Shown: positions 8,748 through 20,333 of the stretch, piece after piece
Layout: the number at the start of each line of letters is the position of its first letter
Numbering within the stretch: position 1 is the stretch's first letter
From: Gorsachius magnificus
Lineage: Eukaryota; Chordata; Aves; Pelecaniformes; Ardeidae
NCBI GenBank assembly: GCA_034008185.1
Contig: CM067081.1
Location: 28,394,806-28,458,805, forward strand
Length of the DNA stretch: 64,000 nucleotides
Direction of reading: 5' to 3'
Program-made: the position numbers and the translations under genes
The notes under the pieces: generated by a model
Databases searched by the model: none
Seen by the model: only the letters and a program-made list of their open reading frames with translations
Told to the model about the DNA's origin: nothing

Positions 8748-11700
8748 ATGCAAGGGCATCAGAATGAACACAAAACACAGCACAAAGAGATTAAAGAATG
8801 AGTGTCCAGGCTACGCAGCAGGAGAACTCTCCATTCTTGTTCCCAAGCATTAAATTTATCAGTTAACTCTTATATTCAAAATGTAGAAGGACATTTCTCT
8901 AGACATGTTCAGAGATCACCACTGTAACATTGCAAACCTTGGCTTTCTGCTGTATTTTTCAATAAATATTATGTTATTTACTTGTAAAGTCAGAAGTGTT
9001 GAACTCTGTATTGACGACTTCAAGAATAATGCTTGAAGGGTTACACCCCTGTATATGTCTGTGGCTGTACTGAGTGGTCAGGAAAGACTTATTTCCTGAC
9101 AGGTAACACATGTGTGTATGGGTGTGCACTTGAATACATATGTATTCTCACATACTTCTCTGAGAACTGTCTTTGCCTTTTGATCAGCAGGGTGTCCTGT
9201 AGAAAGTGCTTCTGGTACGAGGCTGGTAGGCTACCCGCTGCCTCAAACGAGCTATCAGGACTTTAAATACTTCTTTTTCTTTACCTTTTTACAATTGACT
9301 GTGAAAACTGAAGGGTTTGCTGTCTTTCCTGAAAGAACAGTTTGGTTTTGGGTAAACTTCACTCTCTGACATGCTTCAAGGAGAAGTTTCTTGCTTTGCT
9401 GAAGGAGGAAAGCAGAGGCTGGCTGGCCTATTGCACCGTGATTCCCTGCCCAGCTCTGACGCATGTGTTAGGCCAGCTTGGGCTGTTTGATGGACAACTG
9501 TCTCCTATCCTGAACTAGCCAGAATTCTCTGCTTTCTGAACATTGTTTCTTTTCCCTCATTATAAACAGGATCTGGGGCTTATGGGATGGTGCAAAACCT
9601 GTACCAAATTTCAGACAGATTATATTAAAGCTTATTCTTCCACTGTGAATTTTATGTGTCATAACATCTCTTTGCCCTGTGCAGGCTTGTACTACTTTAA
9701 AGTTGTGGTTGGTTTGAAACTTCTGCAGAGGGCTTACCTAAGTATAAATAGCATGGAAAAAATCTCTCTGAGGGTGCATTTTCAGTATGATAGGAGAGGT
9801 AATCATTCTGATCCTATTAACACCTAACAGGATTGTTTATAAAACCGTTCGTGTATCCACCACTTGCTTTAAAACTGCCTAGAAGGCTGCCCTTAAAAAC
9901 CAGGAGACTTAATCCTACTCCCAGACAAAAGAAGCAGGTTCCTAGCTATGGTTTGTAAGCAGAACTGAGTGTAGCTCATGGAGGTGAGATATCTGCAAAC
10001 GTGGGGAAATATTTGGCTGTGTTGTGAAAATTAATCTAAATGTGGAAATCCTTAATATTTCTGTCACTGAACTCACATGGACAATTTTGTACCTGATAAA
10101 GAGAACCAGTCAGTGGGGTACCATTAGGACTAAACTTAGAGGATGATTTTGCTTAAGGATTAATAAATGCACTTTTTTTATTTACCCTGTCTATGTCTTA
10201 GGAGTAGAATATAGTCATCAGCTAGGTTGTCACCATTGAATGCCCTTGATAGCATTCATTTTAGAGCTTACTGAACACTGTACTCATATTACTCTCTTTC
10301 TACTTCTGCTCATGTTTTCGTTGGTTGGTTGTTTTTTTTGCATTCTTTTACACATGTTTATACACAATAGCTCAAGATAAAATTTCAATCATTTGATGTT
10401 TAGACAGCTTTGAAACACAGTAAAATGAGACTCATTTACCCCCTTCTGTTGCATACTACATCAGTATCTTGTATTTAATCTTTTGAAGTAATTCTTTTGG
10501 ACAGAAGATTTTAAGATTTTTTTTTATCTGGGTGGCAAATACTTTTCAAATTTTAACTCCACTCAACCTGTTTCATACTGAATTTGTAATAAATCTGATC
10601 CCCTCAATTCAACAGACTATTTGATTCTAGATTCTGCTGGTCTCAAATCACAAAAGGACATTGAGTGATGGGTTAAAAAGAGCTGTAAAAATTATGTTAT
10701 GGCTGGAAGATTACATTTGGACTCTTAAAGAGCTTAAGCTATTTAGCTCAGAGGACCAAGAAGTTACTTGATAACAGCATGTAAACATTTTAAAAGGATA
10801 AATTACCTTTGGCTGAGCTCTTTAATCCATTAGGGAGAGACATATGACATCAAAACACAGAACCAGACAAATGCCAAGTAGAAATTAGGTGTGAGTGTTT
10901 TTTAATAGCATAGTATTAATCATAGCAAAAAGAAATATTTATGATAGGAAAAAAGTAGAATCCCCATATCTCATTTCTTGAAATCAAAGCTAGATGGCTT
11001 TTCAGAAGTTGTACTTCAGTCAACTGCAGTACAGAGGTTCAGTAGAAGGGTATCTGAAATGGAGCAGTCTCTGCTCTGCAAACAACTGATGTCCATTCTG
11101 CTACAAAATCTCTATCTGAAATTAATCTCAGAAAATATACATGACAATATATATTATACATAAAGTGTCTACGTCTTGTTAGTTTTCCATGGTCCTTTTT
11201 TATTATAGCTACTAGGAAGAAAAAGCACTTCTGTGGTGGAATCTTCTGTTCCTAAAGACATCTGTGTTTGGTCATGAGAATGACAGTCTAAAACAGCGTA
11301 CTTCTCTCCACTGACTATAAAGAGAAACTTGACTGACTGGTTCAATCTAAAGTTAGTGATATAAATCCAATTTCTACCTTTAGTGGTAATAATTGTGATT
11401 GTGATTAACAGCTCCAGAAATGCTAGGAATGTCATTCAGGGGGGTCCCTATCTCATCTATACAAAACACAGGAAAATATGCTGTTAAAACCAATTCTGCA
11501 CCTGCAAGAAGCTAAATCAGGTCAAAGTAAGCCTATACGTCTATATGCTTCACTTTGTGGGGGATCCTTCAGACTATAATGTGTTCTCTGATTTTATGTA
11601 TCATGAATCCAGGTGTGGTGCCCATTAGCTATCCCAACAAACAAGCAGAGTTGTATAAATCAAATATATCTTAAAGCTTTTTCTATTTCATTTGTTATGT

Positions 11701-13252
11701 GTAAGTTTCTCTCTTAGCATTGGGGAAGGTTGTAGCCATGACTTAATTGCTATTGACTACAGCTGCCCTCCTAATGACACAACAGTTTGGAAGAGTGCAC
11801 GGTAGTTCTGACATGACTTAAGTGTTGACTAGTTGCTGGAATCACATGCATTCTATAACTGTTCTTTGTGGGCACCACACGAGGTTTTGTGATTCTTGAC
11901 TCCCTACTGTTAAAAAGCATTAGCAGCTGCTAGGTACCTTCAGAGCTGATCCTTGAAGTGAATATAAATTTATCTTCCTTTGATAAACTAAAGGTTTCGG
12001 CCAGCTCCTCAGCTTGTATATCTGTTACATGTTTTTCCAACATGTCACTCCAGGCATATATGATATGAAGAAAGAGTCAATAATCCTTATGTCGAATTTT
12101 AATGGTTTATGCACAACTGCTCTCATGAGTGACTACACTCAAGACTTCAACAGATGTAAGTGCTTGAGTAAATGGTGTAAGGATTGAATAAACTGGATGA
12201 AAACCTGTCTTCTTACACAAAGTTTTTGGTAATAATATCATATTCTCCGAAATGTTTATATTCAACCTTTATTCTATTTTTGATAACTTCAATTCTGAAA
12301 GTTTACACAGTATTTTTCATCCTGCTATGAGACTAGCAGGTTACCTTCTTGAATCATGACCTAATTATTTCCTCCATATCTAAAGATCATATCACCACTG
12401 ACTGTTCACTGATGGGAGCTGCTTGGGAATGACAGCAACTTCTTCCTTCAACTCCAGCTAAAGCCATGTTTGAGTTCAGGCTACTCAGCACTGCTTAGAA
12501 TTGAGACCATACGTAAATTTAAATTGTTACTCCTTTGGTTCAGCGACAAACACCTTCTCCAACACATTTTAAAAATAAAGTGATGAAAACAACAAAATCT
12601 GTTGCTCACAAATTTAGATCACTTGGAGTGTTCACAAGTACCCAGAATCCTGTTCAAAGCCTCAAGGCACTTTTTCCTTTCTAATATACATAACCCTAAA
12701 GAAATACTGATATCTGCTGTCAATATGGGACTGGAATCAGCCTGGTATGAGCTTTGGGCTAAGTTGCTACATTTTCCACCTTAGATGACCCCAAGAATTC
12801 CTCTGTGCTTCTGAGTGTCTATGATATTATTTCTTCCTGAAATAAAACATGCAAGCTGTTAGTAGAAGTGAGATTTTGAGAACAATTTGGAACAATTTCC
12901 AGGAGGAGCTGAGAGTTGAAAGCAATCAGACATGATTTTGTTGGATTGTTAGTTAGTTAATGGCTCATACAAAGAGATTTTGTCATTTGGATTTTGCAGT
13001 CTCTTTCTAGTCTAAAGTAACTGTCCACCTCACCACATCCATAACAGGAAATTTTCACTAAGAAAGAAGAAGAGAATAAACATACAGATTTCTCTAGGTT
13101 TTAGAAGTTTAAATAAATGAATTAATTAATACATAAATAAAAGAAATGAAGACAATATATAAAAAAAAAGTTGAGGATATTGTCAGGATTCTGCTTTGAA
13201 AGCCTCCATTGCTGCTGATCAAAAATGTACACTTTGAATCTTCTTGTACAAT
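8748..13252. other. Unique AT-rich DNA with one ancient CR1
   Basis: Apart from the CR1-like stretch at 10670-11115, I see no recognisable repeat or gene. ORFs here are short, unsupported by splice sites and unlike any family I know. Confidence 0.55.
10670..11115 (+). mobile_element. Ancient CR1/L3-type LINE remnant
   Basis: A very diverged copy, recognisable by ordered anchors of the CR1 ORF2 end and 3' region: a TTAAAGAGCTTAAGCTATTTAGC block, ACTTGATAACAGC, GACAAATGCCAAGTAGAAAT, and AAATCAAAGCTAGATGGCTTTTC. This order (LFSL region, DKFK.EIR region, then the 3'-most coding region) matches the old amniote CR1 type and not the younger avian CR1s elsewhere in the window. No tail remains. Confidence 0.55.
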
Positions 13253-13850
13253 TGTGCTGTTTTTTGCCTGGGATAGAGTTAATTTTCTTCATAGTAGCTC
13301 CTATAGGGCTATGTTTTGGATTTGTGCTGAAAACAAAGTTGATAATGAAGAGTTGTTTTCATTATTGCTGAGCAGTGCTTACACAGAGCCAAGACCTTTT
13401 CTGCTTCTCACGCCACCCCACCAGTGAGTAGGCTGGGGGTGCACAAGAAGTTGGGAGGGGACACGACTGGGATAGGTGACACCAACTGACGAAAGGGATA
13501 ACCCATACCATATGACATCATACTGGGCAAAAAAAAAATCTGGGGAAGAAGAAGGAAGAAGGGGATGTTCAGAGTGATGGTGTTTGTCTTCCCAAGTAAC
13601 CATTACACATGATGGAGCCCTGCTTTTGTGGAGATGGCTGAACGTCTGCCTGCCCATGGGAAGTGATGAACGAATTCCTTCTTTTGCTTTGCTTGCGTGT
13701 GTGGCTTTTGCTCTACCTATTAAATTGTCTTCATCTGAACCCATGAGTTTTCTCACTTTTACTTTTGTGATTCTCTCCCCAATCCCACCAAGAGAGAGTG
13801 AGTGAGTGGCTGTGCAATGCTTAGTTGCTGGCTGGGGTTAAGCCACAACA
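13253..13850 (+). mobile_element. Solo LTR, ERVL-like family 1, older subtype
   Basis: From TGTGCTGTTTTTTGCCTGGG to TTAAGCCACAACA, about 598 bp. It shares long segments with 1154-1745 in inverted orientation (for example ATTACACATGATGGAGCCC and GAAAACAA..TTGATAATGAAGAG). ATTAAA at 13719-13724. No clear target duplication: the flanks ACAAT and GTAGT do not match, so decay has removed it or my ends are off by a few bases. Confidence 0.85.
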
Positions 13851-14092
13851 GTAGTGTATCTGCTCTTACTTGCTCACTAAGCTCTGTGTGGGATTTATCT
13901 TTGGCCAGATTCCTTAGGCACCTAGTCAATGGTCATCCAGGATTTCCTGATAGTGGGGCCAGATAGACTGCTTTGGCAAGCATCTTAAGGTGTCCATGAT
14001 AGAGCTGAGAATCTCTTGCTGGATTTGGCCAGGGTTTTCTCATTTGCTCTATGCTGTCAATGCCTAAAACTAAGTGAAATGAGTTTTGAATC

Positions 14093-14649
14093 TGTCATGG
14101 TTTAACCCGGCTGGCAACTAAACACCACGCAGCTGCTCGCTCACTCCCCCGCCTCCCTCAGTGGGATGGGGGAGAGAATTGGGAAAGGGAAAAAGTTTAG
14201 AGCCAAGGGCTGAGATAAAGACAGTTTAATAAGAGAAAATAATAATAATAGTAATAATGAGAATGATAACAAAATATACAGAATATACAAAACGAATGAT
14301 GCACAATGCAATTGCTCACCACCCGCCGACCGATGCCCAGCCCGTCCCAAGCAGCGATCACTCTCCCCACGACCGACTGACCCACCAAACCCCCCCCCCG
14401 AGCATGACGTTCTATGGTATGGAATAGCTCTTTGGACAGTTTGGGTCCTAGCTGTGCTGTACTCCCAGCTTGTTATGCACCTGGCCGAGCAGGAGAAGCT
14501 CAAAAAGTCCTTGAGCAGTCTGAGCACTACCTGGCAACAACTAAAAACATCAGCGTGTTATCAACATTCTTCTAGTACTAAATCCAAAGCACAGTGCTAT
14601 GCTAGCTTCTGTGAAGAAAATTAACTCTTTCCCAGCCGAAACCAGGACA
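14093..14649 (-). mobile_element. Solo LTR, ERVL-like family 1, young copy
   Basis: The plus strand runs from TGTCATGGTTTAACCCGGC to GCCGAAACCAGGACA, 557 bp, flanked by a perfect 5-bp duplication GAATC (14088-14092 and 14650-14654). It is a close sister of 8193-8747 in the same orientation. U3 lacks a TATA box; a C10 run at 14390-14399 replaces it on the plus strand. Only 242 bp separates it from the LTR at 13253-13850, which faces the other way. Confidence 0.94.
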
Positions 14650-15855
14650 GAATCAAAACCGTCATTGTGGCTTGGCAATCTGAACATGCAACACTATCCA
14701 GAGGCTGAAACCGGCTTGTTCTTTAGGGCTTGATGGCTAAGTGTCTCACAGAGATAAATACTTCTGGTTGGTTACTGATTTGCTTATTATTTGGACATTA
14801 TACCTTGTTTGTACTAAAAAAATATTCCTGAAAATGTTTAGTTTTCTAAAAGATAAATGTTTCCAAGTTATTTGTCAACTCTTCATGTGCATGTCAAATA
14901 TAACTGTAGTCTTGACATGTGTCATAACTGCAACATATTTCACTCTAGAAAGACAATCACATACGAGCAGATTCAGGTGCGTTGGCAGTGGGGAGTCCAA
15001 TAATTTATATTAGACTGTAAATATTCCAGATAATTTTGATAAGATCATAGAAGAGCAGCATAGACGTCAAATATATATGCGATAGTCGTGGGGGTTTTTA
15101 AGGATCATGAAATTATGAACACCTATCTGACTGGCTTTCATTTTTTCTACTGTTTGAAAAATACCATGTCTTATAACTTTACCATGGCTTTCAGATATAG
15201 AAATTCCAGGTACATTCTAGGTCAAAAAAAAAAATGCAAGAATAACACAAGTTATGAAGGTACAGAACAAAAATATACAGCCATTTAGTTATATTCATCC
15301 CTCAGTCCATTTTTTCAATAATAATTACAATAAATCTTCTTTTAAAATGTATTTGAATTGTATTTTGATGCATGTTACTAATATATTATTTATATATGTT
15401 GTACTATTTTACTTGGCAGAAGAAGGACTGACTATACTGAAAAATAAATAAATCAATAAAGCAGAGGCGACTGCAGTATTTTGTGACATGTAGAGTGGAA
15501 TGAAAAGCATGCTGCACAATCATTTTTAGAAAAAGGTGACATATATTTTAAAAAGACAGCTTGTGATCTGCCTTTATTATTCCTGAAATAAGGAAGCTGC
15601 ATGCCACAAAATACTGCCTCTCAAATGAAATCTTGATTGGTGTTGTCAGAACACCAAAGAGACAAAAAGCTTAGCACTTGAGTGTGCTGGAAAATTCTAC
15701 TATTCTCCTACTGACAGCATGACATTGGAAAATCTCCTCTTTCTGACTTTCTGTGTCTCCCATCCTCTGCTTATTGCATGCCTCCATGTACGAAGTTCAG
15801 TTCTGGCCCATAAACTTCCACCTGAAGACAAAGATTTCTATGTGTGCCTGCAGTC
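14650..15855. other. Unique AT-rich DNA
   Basis: Short chance ORFs, A/T runs and no recognisable repeat. Nothing supports a gene. Confidence 0.55.
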
Positions 15856-16294
15856 CAGAAAGCAGGTCTAGGGAGGTGATTCTGCACCTCTACTCCTCTC
15901 TGGTGAGACCCCACCTGGAGTACTGCGTCCAGCTCTGGAGTCCTCAGTACAAACAAAGACATGGACCTGTTGGTGTGGGTCCAGAGGAGGGCTACAAATA
16001 TCTGAGGGCTGGAGCACCTCTCCTGCGAGGACAGGCTGAGAGAGTTGGGGTGGTTCAGTCTGGAGAAGAGAAGGCTCTCGGAAGACCTGATTGCAGCCTT
16101 TCAATCTGTAAAGGGCCCTTATAAGAAAGACAGAGAGAGACTTTTTACCAGGGCTTGCATGGACAGGACAAAGGACAATGGTTTTAGACTGGAAGAAGGT
16201 AGGTTTAGATTGGACATAAGGAAGAAATTTTTTACATTGAGGGTGATGATCTTTAAAGCTCCCTTCTGGCCCAAACCATTCCATGATTCTATGA
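15856..16294 (+). mobile_element. CR1 LINE, 3' end with internal deletion
   Basis: Encodes the ORF2 C-terminal region: [40 protein letters not shown], and [14 protein letters not shown], with frameshifts between. After GAGGGTGATGA it jumps straight to TCTTTAAAGCTCCCTTCTGG and the tail CCATGATTCTATGA, so roughly 150-200 bp before the 3' UTR are deleted. Same subfamily as 41574-41970. Confidence 0.88.
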
Positions 16295-17550
16295 ATATTT
16301 TAATGGAAGGTGGAGGAAAATTAGACTGGGGAGATAATTTTTTCATCATGAAAAGAGCCATGATAGTGTTATCTGGAGTGGTGGGCAGAACTCTACACAG
16401 CCATTAGCACAATAAGAAAATCCCATTGCTGCAGAGTCTGGCATTAGCTCACTGAGGAAAGATGGGAATTTTCTATAACATTCTTGTTTCACTGACTCAA
16501 AAAGGTGTTTTCTATTAGATTTTTCTCCATTTCTTATGAAGTTTTTACCTTTTATGATATAGGCAGCTTGTGTAATTCTATAACATATATATCCATCTTC
16601 AATTATGCATATCAATTGCTGAACACCAAGATAAAGAAATGGTCAACAATGTCAAAGATGAGTATTGAGAGGATGGAAAGAGAAGAACAGCCTCTTCTTT
16701 CTAGGCTGGGAAGAAAAAAGGTAGAAAGAGGTGAGGAAAAGGATCACACATATGCGGGAGTACAGTAAAAGAGATACATATGGCTGAAAAGAGTGAACTG
16801 ACAAGAAAGGTGAGAAGAGATAAAGAGTTATACTAAGAGCACTGCAGGGGAAAAAAAAGATTAGTACTAGGGTGTAGAGGAGACAAAGCACTGAGCATTA
16901 GTGGAAGAACAGAAAGAAGTAGATTGATGTTTACATAGAAATTTTGAGGATAAAAGAGGAAAAAACAGGTTGCAAATGAGTAGTTGTCACAGCCAGACAA
17001 TCCCCAGGTCCTCTATGGTTACACCTCTACTAGTAAACTAAACAGTGTCTAGAAACTTTCCTGGGTGCTAACAATAGTAGTATACACTTCAAAATTATTT
17101 GAATGATCCTTGAAATGCCTTTCATGCATTTCCAGGTTCAGTAGCTTAGCATGCAGCAAGCACAGTTCCCAGTAGGCTGTTCTCGTGCACACTCCCTGTT
17201 TTCGAGATAAAAATATTTCATCGGGTGTGTATGAACTGCTTTGTTCCAGACTGTGGTCCTGAGCACATTTCTTTTACCAGTATAGTTATAACCAGCTCAT
17301 CCTGTTCCAAAGAACAGCAGTGGCTAAAGGTAGTTATATTTCTTCCAAAGCCCTGAAACATTTTTATCAGCCACAGTATACACGTAAGAAATGGTCCAGC
17401 AGAGAAGTTCCCTGAAAAGCAACCAAATAGTCATTGCATGCACACAGCAATCTGCTTTGCCAAACAGCATATAAAAGAGTTGCAGCTTCCCACAAGTTAG
17501 AGGGAAATGATGGAACTGCTATGGTGTAAAGGCTATGCTGCTGCTTAGGC

Positions 17551-17625
17551 AGTTGGAATAACTGGTCATTGTAGGTCCCTTCCAACTGAACTATTCTCTT
17601 CTGTTCTGTTCTGTTCTATTCTAAT
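17551..17625 (+). mobile_element. CR1 3' terminus with altered tail
   Basis: GTAGGTCCCTTCCAACTGAA is the CR1 3' UTR end. The expected tail has become a (TTCTG)n-like run, CTCTTCTGTTCTGTTCTGTT, ending TCTATTCTA. Only about 75 bp of the element survives. Confidence 0.65.
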
Positions 17626-18601
17626 AGACACTGAAGAATTAGTCCTAGAGTCATGCAAAGATTCTCTTCCACCCTACGCAAATAAAATGTGGTTATCTTC
17701 CCTTCTTATAATTCCAGAACTTAATTTCTTTCTAATACTTGAATTTTATCACTGTAGGTGATCTCCCATGCTGTGTGTACACTTGCAAGAGCACTAGGAA
17801 TAGGGGAACAAGCATGAGAACACTTTTTGCTCTTTTCTTTCCTACTAAACTTCACCTGCAATTTTCACCAGCTCTTTCACTTAGTCATAAAGGGAGGCTG
17901 AGTCAAAGAATTAAATGTATTTTATTCTTCACAGCATGTAAAGCATGAGATTAAAAAGAAAAAGGCCTATTTGAGGTCACAGATTGCAGAGGAAAACAGC
18001 ATTTACTCTCAGCCCACAAAAGGTCTTGATTTTGATTGACTTAATTTGAACCCCTAAGGTTCTGGGGGAGAAGGAGATTTCAGCTTCTTTTGTTTTGTTT
18101 TGGGGGTTTTTAAAGATCTGGTTCCCACAGAGTAATTTTATACATTACAGAGAAAAACTTAAAAAGCCTTTTTCAAATACTCTATTTTTTCCATAATGAA
18201 GACATTTTAGCATTCAAAGTTCAATCAGCTCTACACTTTAAAAGTATTTTCTGAAAGGAATATTTACAAGAACTAAAGAGGCATGCTTCTCTTCTTATTC
18301 ACACCAGGATTATCCTATTCACTTCAGGGAATTTACTCCCTAGATATGTAGGAATAAACGAGAGGAGAATTTGAATTTAGCTGTTTACCCTAGATTACAA
18401 AATCCTGTGTTGCACAGACTCCTAGATCTCCTCATTTCTATAAGATAGGATAAGTAGGCACATGCTTAAAATGTTCCATAGTGCTCAAAAGAAAGTTAGG
18501 CAAGGAGCCCCATATACTTGTCACCTTATATGTGCAGAATTAAACACATCAACTCAGAACAGTTAACGCTGTAAGTGTTAGACAAGGCTGGTGGGGAGCA
18601 A

Positions 18602-19129
18602 ATGAAGAAAAAACAACTTTGCTCACAAACCTCAAGACTTACAGTCATCTTCTTCCTAAGGGTCATATTTCCCATCATTCAGAAACATAGGCCTATTCAA
18701 CACCTATTCAATTTACCAGTTAAGTTACCTTATTTAGGCAATGTAGCGATCAGTAAATGCTGGAACATGATAATATGTACTGGAGCATTGCCTTCCCTCA
18801 GGATCTCACTCACTTTCAATACACAATCACCCTGCACAAACAGCATCACACCCCTGCTTTCAATAGCTGTACCTACTACAGTTTGGTGTATTCAGGTTTT
18901 CTTGCTTAGTCAAACCTCTCTGCAGGCTCAACCGTTAGTTCACAAGTCGGGATTACACAGTCAAGTTGTGCATCTTCCTTCTTCTCTTACCAAAATCTCC
19001 CTAATTGACCTTGCACCTCCGGTCAGCTGGGTTCAGGCATACGCCCCACATGGAGAGACATATTTTGCAGTAGATTTTTCTATTCGGTCTGTGAGACTCA
19101 TGTTAAGATCTGTACCAATTTTCTTTTAG
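18602..19129 (+). other. Unidentified 175-codon ORF
   Basis: ATG at 18602 to TAG at 19127-19129. The frame stays open back to 18575. The protein is rich in S, L, P, T and I, with no domain, signal peptide or membrane segment I recognise; the N-terminus has a KKKQ basic stretch. It does not overlap CR1 or LTR sequence. I see no splice sites, Kozak context or poly(A) signal that would make it a gene, and a chance open frame or lineage-specific transcript is more likely than a conserved protein. Confidence 0.15.
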
Positions 19130-19229
19130 TATTTATTTGTTACATTCCCAAAACATCTAAAATGCTGTAATGAAACGGAGGAGGTGAAGTCTCTGGAAGA
19201 CATAATTTCAGACAAGATGCAAGATCATT

Positions 19230-20333
19230 GGATCTCATAGCATTCTCCTAGAGAAGCTGGCAGCTCATGGCTTAGACAGGTGCACTCTTCACTGGGTAAA
19301 AGAACTAGCTAGATGGCCAGGCCCAGAGAGTTGTTGTCAATGGAGTTAAATCCAGCTAGAGGACGGTCACAAGCAGTGTCCCCCAAGGCTCAGTACTGGG
19401 GCCAGTTCTGTTTAATGTCTTTGTCAATTACCTAGATGAGGGCATTGAGGTCACCCTCAGTAAGTTTGCAGATGACACCAAACTGGGTGGGAGTGTCGAT
19501 CTTCTTGAGGGGAGGAGGGCTCTGCAGAGGGACCTGGACAGGCTGGACAGATGGGCCAAGGCCAACTTTATGAGGTTCAACAAGGCCAAGTGCCGGATCC
19601 TGCACTTGGGTCACAACAACCCCATGCAGCGCTACAGGCTTGGGGAAGAGTGGCTGATAAGCTGCCTAGCAGAAAAGGACCTGGGGGTACTGGTTGACAG
19701 CTGGCTGAATATGAGCCAGCAGTGTGCCCAGGTGGCCAAGAAGGCCAATGGCATCCTGGCTTGTATCAGGAATAGTGTGGCCAGCAGGAGTAGGGAAGTG
19801 ATCATCCCCTGTACGCTGCACCTGGAATACTGCGTTCAGTTTTGGGCCCCTCACTAGAAGAAAGATGTTGCATTGTTGGAACATGTCCAGAGGAGAGCAA
19901 CCAAGCTGGTGGGGGGTCTGGAGCTCAAGGCTTATGAGGAGCGGCTGAGGGAACTGGGGGTGTTTAGTCTGGAGAAGAGGAGGCTGAGGGGAGACGTTGT
20001 AACCCTCTAGAACTGCCTGAAAGGAGCTTGTAGTGAGGTGGGGGTCCGTCTCTTCTCCCTGGTAACAGGCAATAGGATGAGGGGAAATGGCCTCAAGTTG
20101 CGCCAGGGCAGGTTTAGGTTAGACATTAGGAAAAAACTTTTCACTGAAAGGGTTGTCAAGCACTGGAACAGGCTGCCTGGGGAAGTGGTTGAGTCCCCAT
20201 CCCTGGAGGTATTTAAAAGACGGATAGATGAGGTGCTTAAGGCCATGGTTTAGTGGTGGGATGGCAGTGGTAGGTTAACAGTTGGACTTGATCTTAAAGG
20301 TCTTTTCCAACCTGAACAATTCTATGATTCTAT
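19230..20333 (+). mobile_element. CR1 LINE, 1.1-kb 3' portion, relatively young
   Basis: Starts inside the RT domain (TCTCATAGCATTCTCCTAGA) and runs through [20 protein letters not shown] sequence, the F/YADDTKLG motif (GTTTGCAGATGACACC near 19465), the [20 protein letters not shown] block and the C-terminal [18 protein letters not shown], to the natural stop TAG at 20251-20253. The 3' UTR and a CR1 tail (ATTCTATGATTCTATA) follow. A few stops and indels (for example 19856 and 20009) show it is dead. 5'-truncated as usual for CR1. Confidence 0.95.

Larger units (their letters stand above)
16295..19229. other. Mostly unique DNA with a purine-rich belt
   Basis: Positions 16650-16920 are strongly purine-rich on the plus strand (AAGAGAAG, GGAAGAAAAAAGG, GGAAAAAAAAGA). 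A CR1 tail lies at 17551-17625. The longest non-repeat ORF of the window is at 18602-19129. No repeat or gene is identified in the rest. Confidence 0.5.

Noticed and set aside
13851..14092. Possible provirus between the LTRs at 13253 and 14093
   Set aside because: The LTRs face opposite ways, belong to different subtypes, and the 14093 copy has its own perfect 5-bp duplication; the 242 bp between them is not viral.
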